A stretch of DNA of 5,985 bases from Chloroflexota bacterium (GTDB lineage: Bacteria; Chloroflexota; Anaerolineae; Aggregatilineales; UBA3940). Every line of letters begins with the position of its first letter. Within the stretch, counting starts at the first letter, position 1. The position numbers were made by a program, and so were the translations under genes. Positions 5,419-5,985 of the stretch are shown in pieces. The notes under the pieces were generated by a model. The model had not been told where the DNA came from. It saw only the letters and a program-made list of their open reading frames with translations, and made no database searches. The DNA lies in contig JAHEME010000206.1 in the NCBI GenBank assembly GCA_024643825.1, positions 1 through 5,985 on the forward strand, given 5' to 3'.

Positions 5419-5985
5419 TTATCTCTCCGTCCTGTGAGCAGGAGCAGGGCCAAGGTCAGAAGTGCCAGCCTGAGGCACGTTCTGGGTATGAAGCTCTTCC
5501 ATCGTGCGCGCGTCCGCATGGGCTGCGTCATGACTGGTTCGCGCTTCGATCAAGTCGCGTATGCTGGGGAGTATGCCTCGCGGCAGGAAGAGGATGATCA
5601 CCATCATCAGAGTGCCAAGAATGGCGACATGGATGGCTGTTCCCCCAAAAGTAAACAAGATAAAATCTGCCGAAGGAATGAGAATCACAGCACCCAGCAC
5701 AGGCCCCCAGAGCGTCCCCAACCCGCCCAGCATCGTCATCAGGATCATCTCTACCCCAACGACAATATCAAAGGCAAATACCGGGCTGATGTGGGATGCG
5801 TGATACGACCATATGCCCCCGCCCAGAGCAACGAAATACGCGCTTACGGCGAAGGCCAACACCTTATACAGGGTTGTATTCACCCCTACCATCTCCGCTT
5901 TACCCTCATCGTCTCGTATCGCCAGCAAGCCGAGGCCGAATCGAGAACGACGAATATAGGCGGAGACAAGCAGTGTAATCACCAA
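5419..5985 (-). CDS. livM: Branched-chain amino acid-type ABC transporter permease, LivM-like (5' end cut by window edge)
   Basis: The visible 188 codons are the C-terminal part of an inner-membrane permease; the true start lies beyond the right edge (the first codon in the window, TTG, is probably internal). The cytoplasmic coupling-loop signature for the ATPases, LLAIRDDEGKAEMVGVN, is at fragment residues 20-36. It is followed by hydrophobic segments at about 40-60, 74-86, 93-113 and 118-134. MLGGLGTLWGPVLGA (85-99) is the typical LivM segment. After FLPRGILPSIRDLIEAR the usual family end is passed, and a polar tail of about 39 residues (150-188) follows, rich in Ala, His, Thr and charged residues. 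Half to two thirds of a normal-length LivM is present. Stop TAA at 5421-5419 is four bases before the livG start. LivH and the periplasmic binding protein are expected further upstream if the operon is complete. Confidence 0.93.
   Translation of the reverse strand: MVITLLVSAYIRRSRFGLGLLAIRDDEGKAEMVGVNTTLYKVLAFAVSAYFVALGGGIWSYHASHISPVFAFDIVVGVEMILMTMLGGLGTLWGPVLGAVILIPSADFILFTFGGTAIHVAILGTLMMVIILFLPRGILPSIRDLIEARTSHDAAHADARTMEELHTQNVPQAGTSDLGPAPAHRTER
5423..5428 (-). promoter_or_regulatory. Ribosome binding site deciding the livG start
   Basis: GGAGAG on the minus strand lies eight bases before ATG 5414 and overlaps the last codons of livM. It supports the short LivG start over the upstream in-frame ATG codons. 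Confidence 0.7.

Noticed and set aside
5415..5531. An N-terminal extension of LivG with a basic stretch plus a leucine-rich hydrophobic run resembling a signal peptide.
   Set aside because: It overlaps livM out of frame, would place a membrane segment before a cytosolic ATPase, and a good ribosome binding site supports the start at 5414.
5007..5597. A plus-strand open frame of 196 codons.
   Set aside because: It is antisense across the livG/livM junction and has no coding-like motif or plausible context.
1..5985. Search by eye for CRISPR repeats, transposase genes, terminal repeats, tRNA or rRNA, toxin-antitoxin or defence genes.
   Set aside because: No regularly spaced repeats, insertion-sequence proteins or RNA genes were seen; the window is almost fully filled by seven metabolic and transport genes.

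Overview
The window is a compact bacterial gene block read entirely from the minus strand, so transcription runs from the right edge (5985) to the left edge (1). Base composition is moderately GC-rich by eye. Nothing phage-like, transposon-like, CRISPR-like or RNA-coding was seen. The organism cannot be named from this sequence. The gene content fits a free-living heterotrophic bacterium that takes up and breaks down organic acids or amino-acid-like compounds.

Layout in order of transcription: (i) 5985-5419, the C-terminal part of a LivM-type permease, cut by the window edge. (ii) 5414-4677, a LivG-type ATPase. (iii) 4674-3910, a LivF-type ATPase. These three form the usual M-G-F end of a branched-chain-amino-acid-type (HAAT family) ABC importer. 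The LivH-type permease and LivK-type binding protein are not in the window and may lie beyond the right edge. (iv) 3910-3005, an EamA/DMT-type permease whose start overlaps the livF stop (TGATG). (v) 2979-1987, an amidohydrolase of the ACMSD-like decarboxylase/hydrolase group. (vi) 1983-1609, a single-domain cupin with an all-histidine metal site. (vii) 1536-1, an FAD-dependent oxidoreductase of the phytoene-desaturase-like/PYROXD2-like group, open at the left edge and missing only its extreme C-terminus.

Gaps between genes are 4, 2, -1, 25, 3 and 72 bases, and no intergenic stretch approaches 300 bases. This is best read as one operon of a substrate importer, a second membrane carrier and three soluble catabolic-type enzymes. 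My inference is that the importer brings in an organic acid that the amidohydrolase, cupin and flavoprotein then process. The substrate cannot be read from the sequence. Three perfect inverted repeats (7-9 bp arms) sit at or near gene boundaries and could tune expression within the long transcript.

There is no clear sign of an entirely new type of system. The most interesting item is the particular combination of transporter, ACMSD-like enzyme, four-histidine cupin and flavoprotein as a possible uncharacterised catabolic pathway.
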